Below are positions 1 to 6,170 of a stretch of DNA of 8,797 nucleotides, piece by piece. Under the pieces are notes generated by a model. The model did no database searches. It saw only the letters and a list, made by a program, of their open reading frames with translations, and was not told the origin of the DNA. Source of the DNA: Chthoniobacterales bacterium (GTDB taxonomy: Bacteria > Verrucomicrobiota > Verrucomicrobiia > Chthoniobacterales > UBA10450); NCBI GenBank assembly GCA_013697015.1, contig JACCXL010000223.1, forward strand, positions 1 to 8,797. Reading direction: 5' to 3'. Both the position numbers and the translations under genes were made by a program. Positions within the stretch are counted from its first letter, which is position 1; each line of letters starts with the position of its first letter.

Positions 1-800
1 GCCACTTCCCGGAGCACGTTGGGATCGTCCTTCGCGTGCGTGGCGGCGTGCTTGAAAATCTCATTCAGTCGCTGCAGTTCATCCGCGCGCGGTGGCACAT
101 TGGAGTTCGAAATCACAGACGCATATAGTTTGCCCAAGCGCGTCCAGAAAAATGGCTTGTCGCTCGCGACTTTCGTCGCACGTTCCAGCGCGCCGAGCGC
201 TCTCCTCACGTTGCCGGTCTCGGCGTAAATTTCGCAGAGGCTCTGGTAACCCTCGATCTGATCGGGGGATCGTGCGATCGCCTGGCTTGCGTACTTCACC
301 GCCTCCTCGGGTTTCTTCAGATACTTTGTGTAAATGAACGCAAGCTGAAGGTAGGGACCGGCGGCGTTCGGATTCGCCTTGATCGCATCTTTCAACACAT
401 CGATCGCTTCTGGAAACTCTTCGGCGCGCGTGAGGAGCGCCGCGACGCGCGCTGCCAGTTGCGCCTGGCCTGGATCGAAATTCAATACCTTGCGATAAGT
501 GGCGAGCGCATCGTCGAGCTCGCCTTCTTCCTCCAGCCGTCCTCCTTCCACGAAATTCGCGAGACTATCCGCTTTGCGTTGTCCCTCGAGTTTGAGAGCG
601 AGATCAGGTGAGGGCGACAAACTCAAAGAATCATCCCCATGAAAATTCTCCTTCCCCGGCGCCACATGCAGGCCGGGCGGAAGCCGCGGCAGCGGCCGGG
701 CTGGGGGACGAGCCGATGCGCTGGCCTGGGCAAATACTAAGCCACCGACCAGCAGGATGTGGGAAAGTCCGGTTTTTGCGGACCTCAGCTGAAGCGCCAT
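1..800 (-). CDS. Exported tetratricopeptide-repeat (TPR) protein, 3' end beyond window
   Basis: Open frame of 266 codons from an ATG at 800 that runs off the left edge, so the C-terminus is missing. Residues 1-30 look like a signal peptide: a basic start (LRSAK), a hydrophobic stretch (HILLVGGLVFA) and a likely cleavage site at ASASA. A Pro-rich linker (about 31-65) follows. From about 79 there are helical repeats with TPR character, for example GELDDALATYRKVLNFDP (93-110), EFPEAIDVLKDAIKANP (128-144), KKPEEAVKYASQAIARSP (162-179) and GNVRRALGALERA (196-208). TPRs are protein-interaction scaffolds, so a periplasmic or envelope role is likely but the partner is unknown. It lies 82 bases downstream of the COX24-type gene in the same direction and may be the last gene of the trp/aro run. 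No clear Shine-Dalgarno sequence precedes the ATG. Confidence 0.85.
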   Translation of the reverse strand, partial: MALQLRSAKTGLSHILLVGGLVFAQASASARPPARPLPRLPPGLHVAPGKENFHGDDSLSLSPSPDLALKLEGQRKADSLANFVEGGRLEEEGELDDALATYRKVLNFDPGQAQLAARVAALLTRAEEFPEAIDVLKDAIKANPNAAGPYLQLAFIYTKYLKKPEEAVKYASQAIARSPDQIEGYQSLCEIYAETGNVRRALGALERATKVASDKPFFWTRLGKLYASVISNSNVPPRADELQRLNEIFKHAATHAKDDPNVLREV

Positions 801-827
801 GAGGCTGATTTTAGCGGCGCAGCGTCT

Positions 828-851
828 CGCGCGCAATCCTTCCTGCGCGCG
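828..851. repeat. Perfect 8-bp GC-rich inverted repeat in the gap before the TPR gene
   Basis: Arms CGCGCGCA (828-835) and TGCGCGCG (844-851) flank an 8-base loop and could form a strong RNA hairpin. It sits between the COX24-type gene and the TPR gene. No run of T follows on either strand, so it does not look like a classical intrinsic terminator. It could instead act as an mRNA processing or stability element between the two cistrons. The function is inferred from position only. Confidence 0.4.
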
Positions 852-882
852 TAAGGCCTAACGACTGAAGCGCACCGCACGT

Positions 883-987
883 TTACGACTTGTAGCGTAA
901 ACGCTTCTTGTGGCGATTCTCCTTCATCCGCTTGCGGCGTTTGTGTTTTGAGATTTTCGCTTTGCGGCGCTTTTTAAGAGAACCCAT
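883..987 (-). CDS. AURKAIP1/COX24-domain small basic protein, probable ribosomal small-subunit protein (bS22/mS38-like)
   Basis: A 34-codon ORF (ATG 987, TAA 883) that length-filtered gene calling would miss. The product starts MGSLKKRRKAKISKHKRRKR and continues MKENRHKKRLRYKS. About 60% of residues are Lys, Arg or His. The K-K-R-R-x-K-x-S-K-H-K-R-R-K-R pattern followed by a second basic helix matches my recollection of the bacterial AURKAIP1/COX24 family. Its mitochondrial relative is mS38, and the mycobacterial member bS22 binds 16S rRNA near the decoding site. Such a protein is expected to bind the 30S subunit. It begins 9 bases after the trpG stop, which suggests cotranscription and probably coupled translation, since no Shine-Dalgarno is visible. 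Family membership rests on sequence pattern from memory. The ribosomal role is inferred from relatives. Confidence 0.82.
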   Translation of the reverse strand: MGSLKKRRKAKISKHKRRKRMKENRHKKRLRYKS

Positions 988-996
988 ACGGAGATT

Positions 997-1650
997 TCAG
1001 CGGACGGAAGGTAGAGCGTCGCCCGAGCTTGGCAACTGATTTTGCGACTCCCGCGTCGTCGAAGCGCGCCTGGCCCATTCCATCACCCGATCGAGCAGCA
1101 ATCCGCCTTCCGAAGTCAGGATTGATTCGGGATGAAATTGCACGCCGGCGATCGCGACACTGTTGTGCTCGAGCGCCATCACGTACGGCCCGGTGCGCGC
1201 CGTCGCTCGCAACATATCGGGCAGATCGGCGGCGACTAACGAATGATAGCGGCCCACCCGCATCGGCGAAGAGAGCCCCTCGAAAAGCCCGGTGCCATCA
1301 TGTTCGACCAGGCTCGTTTTTCCATGCATCGGCCGCGTGGCGCGCTCGATTTTTCCGCCGAATGCTTCCACGATCGCCTGATGACCGAGGCAAACTCCAA
1401 AAAGCGGAAGCTTGCCGGCCGCGAGGTGCACGAGTTCAACGCAGCAACCCGCCTCGCGCGGCGAACACGGTCCGGGCGAAAGCAAAATCATTCTTGGCGG
1501 AGGCAATGCTGCTGCGATCTCGAACGCTCTTTCCGCCGAAATGTCATTCCGCCAGACGTGGACCTGCGCGCCGCGCCTTCGGAATTCGTCCACCAGGTTG
1601 AATGTGAAGGAATCGAAGTTATCGATGACCAGCACGTTCAGCGGATTCAT
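997..1650 (-). CDS. trpG: Anthranilate synthase component II, glutamine amidotransferase (TrpG/PabA type)
   Basis: A 217-residue class I glutamine amidotransferase that releases ammonia from glutamine for the chorismate-using partner TrpE. The N-terminus LVIDNFDSFTFNLV (7-20) is typical of TrpG/PabA. The oxyanion loop is LSPGPCSP (57-64). The nucleophile elbow GVCLGHQ holds Cys87, and GVQFHPES holds His173 and Glu175, so the catalytic triad is complete. MHGKTS (108-113) and RYHSL (134-138) are also family hallmarks. The length is slightly above the usual ~190 because of a polar C-terminal tail after about residue 195. The ATG at 1650 overlaps the trpE stop by 4 bases (ATGA), which implies translational coupling and roughly equal amounts of the two subunits. 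In many bacteria one such subunit also serves aminodeoxychorismate synthase (PabA role). That is possible here, but the neighbour makes TrpG the primary assignment. Confidence 0.95.
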   Translation of the reverse strand: MNPLNVLVIDNFDSFTFNLVDEFRRRGAQVHVWRNDISAERAFEIAAALPPPRMILLSPGPCSPREAGCCVELVHLAAGKLPLFGVCLGHQAIVEAFGGKIERATRPMHGKTSLVEHDGTGLFEGLSSPMRVGRYHSLVAADLPDMLRATARTGPYVMALEHNSVAIAGVQFHPESILTSEGGLLLDRVMEWARRASTTRESQNQLPSSGDALPSVR

Positions 1651-3236
1651 GGCGCGTCACGTCCCGCTGCCACCGCCCGCAGCACCGCTTCTGCTTTCCT
1701 GCGCGTCTCCATCGTTTCGGCCTGTGGATCGGAGTCCGCGACGATCCCGGCGCCCGCGCGGACGTGCGCGATGCCGTCCCGCACGACGGCCGAGCGAATG
1801 ACGATGCACGTGTCCATGCGCCCATCGGCCGTGAGGTAGCCGACCGCGCCACCGTAGGGCCCGCGCGCGCTGCGCTCGTGCCGGCGCAGCAGTTCCGCCG
1901 CCTTCAATTTCGGTGCGCCGACAAGTGTGCCCATGTTCATGGAGGCGACGTAGGCGTGCAACGCATCGAGCTCCGGTCGCAACCTTCCGCTCACGTGCGA
2001 AACCAGATGCATCACGTGCGAGAAGCGCTCGACGCTCAGCAGCCTGTCGACGGTGCGTGTGCCGGCAATGCTCACGCGCGCCACGTCGTTCCGCGCCAGA
2101 TCGACGAGCATCATGTGCTCGGCCACTTCCTTTTCATCGAGGCGCAGGTCCGCTTCCATCCGCGCGTCGAGATCGGCGTCGATTTCACCGTTCGTATCGA
2201 ACCCGCGGTGGCGCGTGCCGGCGATCGGCCGGATTTCAACCCGACGCGGCGTTCCGTCTACCCGCACGGCGGTTTCCGGCGACGAGCCAAAAAGAATCCC
2301 GCGCGTGCCGTTCACAAAAAACATGTACGGGCTCGGATTGATCGCGCGGAGGTGTCGGTAGCTTGCCACCGGATTGGGGCAGGCGAGCCAAAAGGTGCGC
2401 GAGGCCACAATCTGGAAAACGTCGCCGGCTGCGACGTGTTCTTTTAGGTTAAGCACCAGGTCGCCGAACTCCGCGTCGCTGATTTCCAAATCCGCTTCAG
2501 GAGCGAACTTCGCGCTCTGCTTCGAATCGACGGTCGCCGGATTCCCTTCGTTCGCGCAAATGCGGGCAAGTTCTGCGACCGCGCCGGCGGCGTCGTGGTA
2601 AGACTGCTCGTGATATTCGCCGCCGAAAACGTGCGCCAGGATGGAGAGCGAGCGCTGTTTGTGAAAAATCCAGACTAGACGGTCCGGCAACCAGAACTCG
2701 TAATCCGGCCACTCGAGTGCATCGCTCGCCGGCGCGGGCAGCGACTCGAACGAGCCAACAAAATCGTAACTGAACACTCCCGCCACGAGCGGCAGATGCG
2801 CGCTCGAAGCCGAAGTCGTTTTCAGCCGCGCCAGCAATCTCCGCAGCACGTCCACGGGCGAGGCTTGCCGGAGCCGCGCTTCTTCGTCCGCCCGCTCCGG
2901 CGGTGGAAAGAGGAGCCGCACAGCATCACCCTCTTCGCTCGTGACAAATTCCCGTAGCTCTCGAGCGAGCCAGGGGAGCAGGCTGCGCCCGTTCCAATTC
3001 AACGCGGCCACCACAACCTCGCGTCCGCGACAGTTGATTCGCAGCGCGCTGCTCAGCACGAGCAAACTTTTTTCGCTGCGGCGATGTTCGACGTCGCCGG
3101 ATTCGAGCAAAAGCGTGTCGGGCTTCGTGCCGCCAGCGCAAAGTTGCGCGAAGAGATCAAGCGCGTCGGGCGCGGCGGAGATCGAGCGGACCAGCGGAAT
3201 GACTTCGCCAGCCGCGAGCTGCTGCGCGACACTCAC
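1647..3236 (-). CDS. trpE: Anthranilate synthase component I
   Basis: A 529-residue chorismate-binding enzyme that makes anthranilate from chorismate and ammonia, the first committed step of tryptophan synthesis. The start is GTG at 3236, overlapping the aroF stop as GTGA. Domain order is an N-terminal anthranilate synthase I domain (about 10-235) followed by the chorismate-binding domain (about 250-520). Visible motifs are LLES (43-46, the tryptophan feedback site in enteric enzymes), NPSPYMFF (300-307), PIAGTR (337-342), EHMMLVDLARND (373-384), MNMGTLVGAPK (433-443), YGGAVGY (461-467), DTCIVIRS (475-482) and AGAGIVADSDPQAE (494-507). Ala in PIAGT, where PabB enzymes carry Lys (PIKGT), argues for TrpE and against PabB. 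Conservation of LLES and NPSPYMF suggests tryptophan feedback inhibition is kept. The whole protein reads unusually like the enteric (E. coli) TrpE type. Confidence 0.96.
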   Translation of the reverse strand: MSVAQQLAAGEVIPLVRSISAAPDALDLFAQLCAGGTKPDTLLLESGDVEHRRSEKSLLVLSSALRINCRGREVVVAALNWNGRSLLPWLARELREFVTSEEGDAVRLLFPPPERADEEARLRQASPVDVLRRLLARLKTTSASSAHLPLVAGVFSYDFVGSFESLPAPASDALEWPDYEFWLPDRLVWIFHKQRSLSILAHVFGGEYHEQSYHDAAGAVAELARICANEGNPATVDSKQSAKFAPEADLEISDAEFGDLVLNLKEHVAAGDVFQIVASRTFWLACPNPVASYRHLRAINPSPYMFFVNGTRGILFGSSPETAVRVDGTPRRVEIRPIAGTRHRGFDTNGEIDADLDARMEADLRLDEKEVAEHMMLVDLARNDVARVSIAGTRTVDRLLSVERFSHVMHLVSHVSGRLRPELDALHAYVASMNMGTLVGAPKLKAAELLRRHERSARGPYGGAVGYLTADGRMDTCIVIRSAVVRDGIAHVRAGAGIVADSDPQAETMETRRKAEAVLRAVAAGRDAP

Positions 3237-4246
3237 AATGTTTTGCCGCTCGCCTCGACAAACGGCTTAAGCCCGTGCATCAGCGCCGCAAATTCATCGG
3301 GGAAAAGCGACTGCTGCCCGTCGGAGAGGGCGTGCGGTGGATCTCGATGCACTTCGATGATCAAGCCGTCCGCGCCGCAGGCGACGGCGGCGCGCGACAT
3401 GGCCGGCACGAGCTCGCGCACCCCAGTCCCATGCGACGGATCGACGATGATCGGCAGATGCGTTTTTTGTTTAATGTAAGGAACGGCATTCAAGTCGAGC
3501 GTGTTTCGCGTCGCGGTCTCGAACGTCTTGATCCCGCGTTCGCACAAGATCACCTCAGCGTTTCCTTCCGCGACGATGTATTCCGCCGCGAGAAGCAAAT
3601 CCTGAATCGTGGCCGCAATCCCGCGCTTCAAGACCACTGGCTTGCCGCATTTTCCGAGCGCCTGCAGCAGCCGGAAATTCTGCATGTTGCGCGCGCCGAC
3701 CTGCAGCGCGTCCGCGTGCTCGGCGATCTCGTCGATGTCGGCTGTGTCGACAATTTCGGTCACGACGGGCATGCCGAACTCGCGTCCGATTTCCTGGAGG
3801 ATTTTCAAGCCTGCGCGGCCCAGCCCTTGGAAACTGTAGGGACTGGTGCGCGGTTTAAACGCACCGCCACGCAGCGCGTGTGCTCCCGCTGATTTGACCG
3901 CGCGTGCCGTGTCGCGCATCTGCTCCGCGCTCTCCACCGCGCACGGTCCGGCGATGACAATGAAACCATCGCCGCCCACGCTGACGCCCCCGAGGCGCAC
4001 GATCGTGTCGTGCGGATGAATCTCGCGGCTCACCAATTTATAAGGAGCCAGGATCGGCGTGACGCGCTCGACTTGCGGATAGTTTTCAAAATGGAGCGAT
4101 TCGAGAATGCGTTCGTCGCCGATGGCGCCAATCACGACGCGCTCCGTTCCCGGCATGTGCAACGGCCGCAAGCCTTCGCTCTCGATATGAGCGAGGATCT
4201 CCTTGGCTTCGCTTTCCGTGCTGCCGGGCTTGAGGATAATGATCAT
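3233..4246 (-). CDS. aroF: 3-deoxy-7-phosphoheptulonate (DAHP) synthase, type I-beta with N-terminal regulatory domain
   Basis: A 337-residue enzyme condensing phosphoenolpyruvate and erythrose 4-phosphate into DAHP, the entry step of the shikimate pathway. Residues 1-65 (MIIILKPGSTESEAKEILAHI...) form the ferredoxin-like domain found in Thermotoga-type DAHP synthases, where it mediates Phe/Tyr inhibition. The TIM barrel carries AGPCAVES (99-106), RGGAFKPRTSPYSFQG (126-141), QVGARNMQN (182-190), LKRG (206-209) and DPSHGTG (269-275). Metal ligands of this family fit Cys102, His272, Glu298 (IIEVH) and Asp309 (LSDGQQ). The length matches the family. The ATG at 4246 overlaps the peroxiredoxin stop, and its own stop overlaps the trpE GTG. 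Coupling to trpEG suggests this isozyme supplies or is tuned for tryptophan synthesis. The regulating amino acid cannot be read from sequence. The symbol aroF follows common practice for this class; aroG or aroA(G) would be equally defensible. Confidence 0.95.
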   Translation of the reverse strand: MIIILKPGSTESEAKEILAHIESEGLRPLHMPGTERVVIGAIGDERILESLHFENYPQVERVTPILAPYKLVSREIHPHDTIVRLGGVSVGGDGFIVIAGPCAVESAEQMRDTARAVKSAGAHALRGGAFKPRTSPYSFQGLGRAGLKILQEIGREFGMPVVTEIVDTADIDEIAEHADALQVGARNMQNFRLLQALGKCGKPVVLKRGIAATIQDLLLAAEYIVAEGNAEVILCERGIKTFETATRNTLDLNAVPYIKQKTHLPIIVDPSHGTGVRELVPAMSRAAVACGADGLIIEVHRDPPHALSDGQQSLFPDEFAALMHGLKPFVEASGKTL

Positions 4247-4728
4247 GCCAGCGCGGACCGCAGCAGCTCGACATGCTCGTCCGGTTTTACTTTGCGGAAA
4301 ATGGACGCGATGCGGCCATTCGCGTCGATGACGAAGGTCGATCGCTCCGCGCCCATGTATTTTTTGCCGTACATGCTTTTTTCAACCCAGACGCCGTAAG
4401 CTTTGACGATCTTTTTGTCCGGATCAGACAGGAGTGGAAAGGGAAGCGAGAATTTCGCGATGAATTTCTCGTGGCTTGCCGCGGAGTCGACGCTCACGCC
4501 GAAAAGTTTGGCTCGACGGGTGAGGTCGCTCCAGGAGTCGCGCAGGCCGCACGCCTGCGTCGTGCAACCCGGCGTGTCGTCTTTCGGATAAAAATAGAGA
4601 ACCACCGGCGAACCGCGCAACCGCGACAAGGAGACTTCCGTGCCGTCACCGTACTCGCCGCCCACTGCGGTCGCGCAAAACTCCGGCGCAGGATCGCCAA
4701 CTTTCAATTCAACGGCAGGCGTTTTCAT
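4243..4728 (-). CDS. bcp: Peroxiredoxin, Bcp/PrxQ family
   Basis: A 161-residue thioredoxin-fold peroxidase that reduces H2O2 and organic peroxides in the cytoplasm using thioredoxin-type donors. The active-site segment YPKDDTPGCTTQAC (47-60) contains the peroxidatic Cys55 in the P-G-C-T context and Cys60 five residues later, the resolving-Cys arrangement typical of PrxQ/Bcp. Conserved Arg129 (ERST) completes the active site. GVSVDS (77-82) and FPLLSDPDKKIVKAYGVW (97-114) are family hallmarks. No signal peptide is seen. I chose the ATG at 4728 because it overlaps the upstream stop by 4 bases like the other junctions. A longer start at 4764 would add 12 residues absent from the usual family N-terminus and overlap the upstream gene much more. 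Its presence in the aro-trp run may protect metal- and cysteine-dependent DAHP synthase, which is speculation. Confidence 0.94.
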   Translation of the reverse strand: MKTPAVELKVGDPAPEFCATAVGGEYGDGTEVSLSRLRGSPVVLYFYPKDDTPGCTTQACGLRDSWSDLTRRAKLFGVSVDSAASHEKFIAKFSLPFPLLSDPDKKIVKAYGVWVEKSMYGKKYMGAERSTFVIDANGRIASIFRKVKPDEHVELLRSALA

Positions 4729-5429
4729 CGTTCGAAGACCATAATCAAAACACCGACCGCGCAAAGCAGGATGCCCATAAGCGCGCTTTCGTATTTCTCG
4801 AGCAGCCCGAGTTTAATTTTGCCCAGGCCGGCGAGCGTGAGCGACGTGAAGAGGATCATCCCCGCTACTGTCGCGACCGACAGGACAACGGTCAGGAGGA
4901 GGAAGCCGGACCAGCCGTAACGGATGCCGGACACATAAAACGGCACGAAACCTTCGCACGGTGAAAAGGTCAAAAGCGCGAGCAAGCTCAGGATGGCGGC
5001 GCCATCGGATGTGCGGCGCGGCGCATGCATCTCAGAATGTTCGGCTTCATCTCGGGGATCGTGCTTATGCGCGTGCTCGTGTAAGTGCTCGTGCGGGTAA
5101 CCGGAATGCACATGGCCCTTTCCGGTTAATTGTCGCGACAAATAATAAATGCCGAACGCCAGCAGCGCGCCGCCCGCGATTCGCGGAAACCAATTCCCGA
5201 CGCTTTCGCTGATCGCCGCGCCGAAAGCAGTAATCGCGAGACCGAGCAGCGCCGTCACCAGGACGTGACCGCTGCCGGCCAGCGCCGTCACCGCGATCGT
5301 TTTCGTGCGGCTCCAACCTTGCACACGCGCCGTCAGCACGAACGGCAACCAGTGCGTCGGGATGGCGGCATGAAAAAACGCGACACCGAATCCGGAGATC
5401 GCGATAGTAGTGAGGACGACCTGGTTCAT
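4725..5429 (-). CDS. Polytopic membrane protein with His-rich loop, NicO/UreH-like putative metal transporter
   Basis: A 234-residue inner-membrane protein with about six hydrophobic segments (near 6-23, 47-71, 83-98, 143-168, 172-198, 214-232). They are split three plus three by a hydrophilic loop. That loop (about 104-136) contains ten histidines, including HEHLHEHAHKH (113-123), as in Ni/Co efflux proteins of the RcnA/NicO group. Further features are FFHAAIPTHWLPF (18-30) with His20 and His26, SGHVLVTALLGLA (53-65) with His55, and TFSPCEGFVPFY (154-165), which resembles the Pro-Cys motif of UreH/DsbD-like half-repeats. The likely role is divalent metal transport or handling, with the loop as a metal sensor or buffer. 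The direction and the metal are unknown. It is the first substantial gene of the run and its stop overlaps the peroxiredoxin ATG (ATGA). The family call is from pattern. A membrane protein of the wider LysE/NicO/DsbD clan is the safer statement. Confidence 0.8.
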   Translation of the reverse strand: MNQVVLTTIAISGFGVAFFHAAIPTHWLPFVLTARVQGWSRTKTIAVTALAGSGHVLVTALLGLAITAFGAAISESVGNWFPRIAGGALLAFGIYYLSRQLTGKGHVHSGYPHEHLHEHAHKHDPRDEAEHSEMHAPRRTSDGAAILSLLALLTFSPCEGFVPFYVSGIRYGWSGFLLLTVVLSVATVAGMILFTSLTLAGLGKIKLGLLEKYESALMGILLCAVGVLIMVFER

Positions 5430-5479
5430 GCGAATGGCTTCGCAACCGACAAAATCTGCGCCGCCTTACTCAAGCTCAT
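5426..5479 (-). CDS. Possible 17-codon leader ORF overlapping the start of the NicO-like gene
   Basis: An ATG at 5479 opens a 17-codon frame (MSLSKAAQILSVAKPFA) whose TGA overlaps the ATG of the NicO-like gene by 4 bases, the same junction type used throughout this run. It has no Trp, Phe or Tyr codons, so it is not a classical aromatic amino-acid attenuator peptide. No Shine-Dalgarno is visible and an in-frame stop lies 21 bases upstream of its ATG. It may be chance, or a short leader that delivers ribosomes to the first gene. No homology is recognised. Confidence 0.22.
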   Translation of the reverse strand: MSLSKAAQILSVAKPFA

Positions 5480-5513
5480 AGTCGTAATCGAGCACGATCA
5501 AGAGCGCGAGCGC

Positions 5514-5744
5514 GAGTCGGAAATCAATCGGGCTCCGTCAGGTATCAGGAAACGTCTGACAGACACCTGGGAAGCTCTGTCAGATATCAGGCAGGGTCTA
5601 TCAGGCATCAGGAAATGATTTCGGGAAATCCGGAAAAACCTCTGAGATATATGGAACGCTCTGTCCGATGCCTGAAAGCGCCTGACAGATCTCTGGGACC
5701 CTCTTTCAGATCTCAGGAAACCTCCGGCAGATGTCTGCGGAGCT
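5514..5744. repeat. Degenerate 21-bp tandem repeat array, 10-11 units
   Basis: Ten contiguous 21-bp units start at 5535, 5556, 5577, 5598, 5619, 5640, 5661, 5682, 5703 and 5724. A weaker unit lies at 5514-5534 (about 12 of 21 positions agree). There are no spacers and no indels. Column counts over the ten units: G at positions 7 and 14 is invariant, and C1, C12 and A17 occur in 9 of 10. The conserved centre reads CAGATATC(A/T)GG and is partly palindromic; CAGATATCTG is its own reverse complement. Two of the three 7-bp thirds share a TCAG start, so the 21-mer looks like a triplicated heptamer. It lies 85 bp upstream of the first gene of the operon, so it may sit at its promoter. Because 21 is a multiple of 3, a 94-codon frame (5782-5498, minus) stays open across it and encodes a heptapeptide repeat like FLISDRA. 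I regard that frame as a by-product. Confidence 0.9.
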
Positions 5745-6167
5745 TCGGCCGCGGTGCGAGAAGTGAGGACCCGGGTCCCCATTCTTCAGCATCTGTCGGC
5801 GCACCCGCAGCAGTTGCGTCAGAGCTTCCGGAATTTCGCGTGAAAGAAGCCGACCGTGGCTTTGCATTCGCGGGAGGCTAGGCGCCGAGGATTCTGTAGA
5901 ACCCAATCCCAGCGTCCGCGCAACTTCCATTCGGAGGAATGGTTCCGCACGCATTCGACTACATCCACCACTCCAACGATTCCTCCGATGTCCAGTGGAC
6001 ACACCCCCCGTATTTCTTCTCGATTTCAGCGAGCTTCTCGATGCGGAAATCCGTAATGGTTGAGCTCCGCCCGCGTCAATCGGCCAGTCGAGCTCGTCGC
6101 GCAGATAAGCGAGAAGCTGTGGAAGGGTTTTGATTCCGCGGAGGCGTTCGATTTGTGGAGCTGGCAT
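5706..6167 (-). pseudogene. N-terminal remnant of an Eco57I-type methylase/R-M-like protein
   Basis: The frame opens at an ATG (6167) 3 bases after the ORF6N stop. Its first 31 residues, MPAPQIERLRGIKTLPQLL then AYLRDELDWPID (to about 6075), look like a genuine N-terminus. The LxxYLRDELDWPI signature is one I associate with large Eco57I-type DNA methyltransferase/restriction proteins and related defence enzymes. After that the frame turns into low-complexity Arg/Ser-rich sequence with no domain character and runs into the 21-bp repeat array. Over 5819-6004 it overlaps a better ASCH-like reading in another frame. The complete family would be many hundreds of residues, so this is a stump. The presence of a fragment is fairly clear. 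Its family is inferred from a short motif and could be wrong. Confidence 0.45.
5819..6004 (-). pseudogene. C-terminal remnant of an ASCH-domain protein
   Basis: A frame on the minus strand, closed by a TGA at 5819-5821, reads GGIVGVVDVVECV, then RGRWDWVLQNPRRL, then ECKATVGFFHAKF. The GGIVGVV-beta-strand, W-x-WVL-x-NPR-x-L and C-K-x-x-x-GFF order is the usual second half of an ASCH domain, a PUA-like RNA-binding fold often carried on mobile or defence islands. The first half is missing: an in-frame stop lies 42 bases upstream of the GTG at 6004, and the preceding sequence belongs to the methylase-like stump. It is therefore a truncated, probably non-functional fragment. The identification rests on about 50 residues from memory. 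Confidence 0.5.
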
Positions 6168-6170
6168 CGT

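Noticed and set aside
828..851. Rho-independent terminator after the COX24-type gene
   Set aside because: The stem is strong but no T-rich run follows on either strand.
1243..1839. Plus-strand frames of 130-230 codons over trpG, trpE and aroF
   Set aside because: They are shadows of strongly conserved minus-strand enzymes in GC-rich DNA, with Arg/Ala-rich unstructured translations.
1647..3236. PabB (aminodeoxychorismate synthase component I) identity
   Set aside because: The active-site segment is PIAGT, not the PIKGT of PabB, and the LLES feedback motif and full length fit TrpE.
3233..3260. trp leader/attenuator in front of trpE
   Set aside because: trpE overlaps aroF with no gap, and no Trp-rich short ORF or terminator-like hairpin exists at the junction.
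4729..4764. Upstream start adding 12 residues to the peroxiredoxin
   Set aside because: It would overlap the upstream gene by 40 bases and add sequence not seen in the family. The ATG at 4728 gives the same 4-base overlap as the other junctions.
5480..5520. Sigma-70-type promoter (TTGATC with TATGAG) before the operon
   Set aside because: The spacing is only about 15 bases and the match is weak in GC-rich sequence; not supportable without transcription start data.
5535..5744. CRISPR array
   Set aside because: Units are directly adjacent, degenerate and 21 bp long, with no unique spacers and no cas genes in the window.
5972..6070. Minus-strand frame reading ITDFRIEKLAEIEKKYGG...ESLEWWM
   Set aside because: It looks protein-like but is short, lacks a start and matches no family I know. 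It overlaps the more convincing ASCH-like frame, so it was not annotated.
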